Positions 61,419-64,000 of a stretch of 64,000 nucleotides of DNA are shown here, piece by piece; the stretch's first letter is position 1, and each line of letters begins with the position of its first letter. This DNA comes from Annona cherimola (lineage: Eukaryota > Streptophyta > Magnoliopsida > Magnoliales > Annonaceae). A program made the translations under genes and the position numbers. Location: positions 7,346,264-7,410,263 of the forward strand of contig CM059972.1 of assembly GCA_030490835.1 (NCBI GenBank), given 5' to 3'. The notes under the pieces are model-generated. The model was not told the origin of the DNA, did no database searches, and saw only the letters and a program-made list of their open reading frames with translations.

Positions 61419-61890
61419 TAGGATTAATTTTAAATATACCTACTAAATTTGCCCTTAATTACAAATACACTTACTAAGTTTGAAAACTTGCACAAGTATA
61501 GGTGAAATTTCATTCATACCTATTCCGTCAAGCATAATTAAAAATCGTCATTATCCATCATATGAAATGTTCAAAATGTCCCTTATTATTTAATAATAAT
61601 AGTCATTCAACCGTGATAAAAGTTGAACAATATAATGAAAAAATATCTAATGTGAGAGAAAAGTTAGACAGAATAAGTTTTAACATTCTGGATATTGCAC
61701 AAATCACAATAAATGTTAGATTAATCAGGAGTATTTTAGGATTTTAAAATTATTAAACGTTTATAACTATCATAATGAGTATATTTGAAATTTCACTCAT
61801 ACTTAGTGAGTATATACGAAAATTTTCAAGCTTAGTGGATATATTTGTAATTAAAGGCAAATGTAGTGGGTATATTTAAAATTAATCCTA
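61419..61890. mobile_element. MITE with ~110-bp terminal inverted repeats (TAGGATTAATTTTAAATATACC)
   Basis: The left end is mirrored by the right end through 'cccactacatttgcctttaattacaaatatatcc' in diverged form. It sits inside what looks like an older foldback element ('catttttgaagatgtatacgtatg' before, 'aagaacatggacatggatatttta' after). The 61562-61747 frame is internal and unsupported. Confidence 0.7.
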
Positions 61891-63262
61891 TTTTTATTTT
61901 AAGAACATGGACATGGATATTTTAGTTATTGAAAATGACAAAAATTTCCTTATTTTTAAAAATATAAAAGATAAAATATAAAAAATAATTAAACTTTTCA
62001 TTTTAATTGTGTTTGTGTGGATGGAAGCTATTGTCCTAATTCAGATTCAAGCCATGGAACATATGCACACACGTGCTCATGTTTAGTGTCAAACACTTGG
62101 TGATTCAAATATTGACATTGTAATGCCTTTTACCCCAACAATTGGAAATAACTCCACTTCAATGCAAACTCTTTCCCTTTATATAGAGTACTAATTTAAT
62201 GCATTCAGGTGAAAAACTCATCTTTTATTTTTAAAATTTTTAATTTATGTAAACTTAATTTATAAAATAAGTTTTTGGAGATGTGTATATATTTTTTAAT
62301 TTTAAAAAATACAGATATTTTAGTCATTTAAAAATAATCTCTCTATATTTATCACTAAAGCAAAAGGGAATTTTTTTTGCAAATGACTTCCAAGTTTCTG
62401 TAGTTTTTTAATTTATATTTCATAACTTCTAATTTTAGGTATTTTCGAAAGTGATAAAAATTTTGGAAGAAAAGTTTTTAAAATGGAAGAAAATGATGTG
62501 ATATGACCGAAATAATAATTATGATTGAAGAGAATAAAATTAAAATAAATATATTAATTTTATTGGTAGTTGTGTAGAATGATTGAAAAGTAGGATAATT
62601 GTATAGGAATGTGTAAATAAATAATTAAAAAATAAAATAATTATAAAGAGTGAAAATTTTAAATGTAATCGAATACACCCCTTATAAATAACTTCTACTT
62701 AAGCATTTTTTTGATTCCCTACAAGGACTGCCTCCGTCCAATGAGAAATACTAATCTGTTCCCTTTCATGATTACTCATTCACAAAAATCACAATAGATA
62801 TAAATATAACAATAATTCTCTCCCTTTTATAAAAAAAAATAATGATTCTCGCCCAACCTTTAGCTGGACGTTGTTTCTCTCTCAATCGTCCACACCCATA
62901 CATATATTTAGTCACAAGTGATCATTGAGTAAAAAGTAAGATTATTTTCACAAAATAACTGTTTGTTGTGGGAAAATCTGCAAAACAAAGTTCGTATGTA
63001 TGGAGTCATTTGTAAAGGTTTTAGGCATAAATTTAGAATTGTAAAATCTTGGGGGAAATTTACAAAAAGTCTAAGTAAAGATGGCAACGCATGAGTCAAG
63101 AGGAGTAGTTTTTAGAGTAAATTTTAAAAATTAAGAATTTTGGGTGCTTTAGGCATCCTATAAAAGTTCGGATGCAAGGGGAGAAGTGAGATGATATAAT
63201 AGTAATAACGATGAATAAATAAAATAAAAGTTAAAATAAATCACAAAATGATCATTTCAGAC
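61891..63262. other. MITE-derived and unique AT-rich DNA
   Basis: It contains the third partial copy of the 60654 repeat (62005-62205), a half foldback arm (~62215-62340) and a decayed Tourist-like MITE (~62440-62685). No gene is visible. Confidence 0.5.
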
Positions 63263-63525
63263 TGGAATGGTCCAAAAATATATATATATATATATATTTT
63301 TATTTTATTTTTATAAAAGTGTTAATATAGTTGTATCTAATTTATAAATCAATTTTTACCAATGTTGAAAATATATATTTATTTTGAATTTTTGAACATA
63401 GGTAAAATTTCAGTCATGTTTCAACAATTTAAAATGACTAAAATATTTCTGTATTTAAAAATTCAAAATAAATATATATACGTATTTAAAATTGGTAAAA
63501 CTTTATTTATAGATTAAACATAAGC
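63263..63525. mobile_element. Decayed foldback MITE
   Basis: Arms around 'aatcaatttttaccaatgttgaaaatatatatttattttgaatttttgaa' are mirrored at 63450-63520. An (AT)n tract lies at its left end. The limits are approximate. Confidence 0.5.
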
Positions 63526-64000
63526 AAATTTCTTATTTACTCACTAATTTTACCCTTAATTCCACCTATACCTATGAATTTTAAAAAATTCTTTTTATAT
63601 CTATGAATTTTTACCTTAGTTTCACTTATACCCATACCGTTAGATATTCGTTAAAGAGATCGTTAACTCTTTGAAAAATGACGAATATGTCCATCCCTAA
63701 TTCTAATTCTATAGATAAAAATTCATATTATAATAATTTTTTAATAATTCAACAACTGTAAAATCATATATTATTTGAAAATAAATCTTTAACTTTAAAT
63801 AATCTTAAATTACATTAGAGCTTGGACATATTCGTCATTTTATAAGAGCGTTAATAGCTTATTTAACGAATCCTTAGCGACGTTGGTGTAAGTGAAATTA
63901 GGATGAAAATTCATAGGTATGAGAGGAATTTTCAAAAATTCATGAGTATAAGTGGAATTAGGGGTAAAATTCGTAGATATATTTGAAATTTGCCCTTAAA
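63523..64000. mobile_element. Long-hairpin MITE at the right edge
   Basis: The left arm ('gcaaatttc...ctaattttacccttaattccacctatacctatgaatttt') is mirrored by the last ~200 bases of the window ('aaaattcatgagtataagtggaattaggggtaaaatt...gaaatttgccc'), including 'gacgaatatgtcc'. The right end and target duplication lie at or beyond the window edge. Confidence 0.7.

Overview
This is a plant nuclear window. The evidence is GT-AG introns, two plant-type genes (a CLASSY-family SNF2 protein and a POFUT2-like O-fucosyltransferase), Ty3/gypsy LTR elements primed by tRNA-Asp, an L1-type LINE, a tRNA-derived SINE and many AT-rich MITEs. I cannot place it below flowering plants.

Layout: 90-684 (+) is the last coding exon of an unrecognised coiled-coil protein that starts before the window. 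2859-7608 (-) is a three-exon CLSY3/4-type remodeller gene of the RNA-directed DNA methylation pathway. 8374-10443 holds MITEs. 13050-15990 (-) is a dead MULE transposase split by a 2.25-kb solo LTR. 16382-18330 is a decayed LTR fragment. 22332-30200 (-) is a complete-looking but pol-less LTR retrotransposon (5' LTR on the right). 30225-30556 (+) is a SINE with a 17-bp target duplication. 34286-37693 (+) is the O-fucosyltransferase gene in three exons. From 38184 to 57332 lies a nested complex: a LINE (14-bp target duplication at 39795 and 57319) was entered by an Athila-like gypsy element (TSD AGACC), and then a block was duplicated at a 10,146-bp offset. The 5' LTR and gag-pol ORF are followed by a second copy of the LINE 5' end and a solo LTR before the LINE resumes. 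57633-64000 is dense in MITEs and short tandem duplications.

Only two complete host genes and one partial one are supported; nearly everything else is transposon or its debris. The most informative points are the nested order of insertion, several exact target-site duplications, a built-in empty site that proves one MITE insertion, and a four-unit repeat in the CLSY N-terminus. I found no evidence of a wholly new molecular system. The large duplication should first be tested as a possible haplotype-merging assembly artefact.
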